From Bacteroidales bacterium (GTDB taxonomy: Bacteria; Bacteroidota; Bacteroidia; Bacteroidales; Bacteroidaceae): a DNA stretch of 14,825 nt. The DNA lies in contig SFCP01000056.1 in the NCBI GenBank assembly GCA_004558535.1, positions 1 through 14,825 on the forward strand. The letters are read 5' to 3'. Position numbers and translations under genes: made by a program. A model generated the notes under the pieces. The model was not told where the DNA came from. It saw only the letters and a list, made by a program, of their open reading frames with translations, and ran no database searches. Positions 14,692-14,825 of the stretch are shown here, piece after piece; within the stretch, counting starts at the first letter, position 1; each line of letters begins with the position of its first letter.

Positions 14692-14717
14692 CATGAGCTT
14701 CCGCCATGAGCCTCCGC
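14692..14717. repeat. Tandem 13-bp duplication
   Basis: CATGAGCTTCCGC (14692-14704) is followed directly by CATGAGCCTCCGC (14705-14717), one mismatch. It lies in non-coding sequence upstream of the promoter at 14743. It may be replication slippage; no function is evident. Confidence 0.6.
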
Positions 14718-14742
14718 CTCCTCGCAAAAAAAACAAAAAGGA

Positions 14743-14774
14743 TTTGGCCGATATGTGAAAAGTGCGTAATTTTG
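14743..14774 (+). promoter_or_regulatory. Canonical Bacteroidota promoter firing out of the window
   Basis: TTTG at 14743-14746 (-33 box) and TAATTTTG at 14767-14774 (-7 box) are separated by exactly 20 bp, matching TTTG-N19-21-TAnnTTTG. Transcription should start near 14781 and run rightward into a gene beyond the window. Confidence 0.75.
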
Positions 14775-14825
14775 CGCCATTAAACGTAGGCTTAAGCCGT
14801 ACAAACGCTCATTCATCTTCCCCTC

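Overview
The window looks like chromosomal DNA from a fairly GC-rich member of the Bacteroidota, most likely order Bacteroidales and Prevotellaceae-like. The evidence is a set of promoters of the Bacteroidota type (a TAnnTTTG box near -7, once with a perfect TTTG box 20 bases upstream), weak or absent Shine-Dalgarno sequences, the set of protein families, and the protein tails. All ten recognisable genes lie on the plus strand. Genus and species cannot be fixed from the sequence alone.

Positions 1-596 are non-coding. They hold a plus-strand terminator for a gene left of the window, a second hairpin that looks like a minus-strand terminator, short direct repeats, an array of three palindrome-like units phased at 21 bp, and a promoter (469-476) for the first gene cluster.

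Positions 597-7101 form a cell-envelope and RNA-modification cluster: a membrane-anchored PASTA-domain protein, an RluD-type pseudouridine synthase (ATGA overlap), a TlpA-like thioredoxin protein, D-alanine--D-alanine ligase, a glycerolipid acyltransferase and a NigD-like lipoprotein (GTGA overlap). The most notable structure lies here. The TlpA-like gene, lower in GC than its neighbours, is bracketed by two 74-bp direct repeats (70/74 identical). Each repeat carries the last nine codons and stop of rluD, the spacer, and an ATGAAAA start. This indicates that the gene was inserted between rluD and ddl, duplicating the junction and giving the newcomer a copy of a translation start region.

Positions 7213-10356 hold a DUF2156 (LPG_synthase_C-like) protein, a GNAT/Eis-like acetyltransferase and a secreted phytase-like esterase-family protein, closed by a strong intrinsic terminator at 10470-10510.

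Positions 10841-14494 hold a large secreted GH95 glycoside hydrolase (alpha-L-fucosidase family). It has its own promoter, a leader of about 190 nt and a strong terminator at 14531-14565, so it is probably monocistronic. It has an uncharacterised N-terminal region of about 375 residues, a short tail like those of proteins sorted to the Bacteroidota surface, and Asp where I expect the first of two catalytic-site Asn residues. After it come short repeats and a textbook promoter (14743-14774) firing out of the window.
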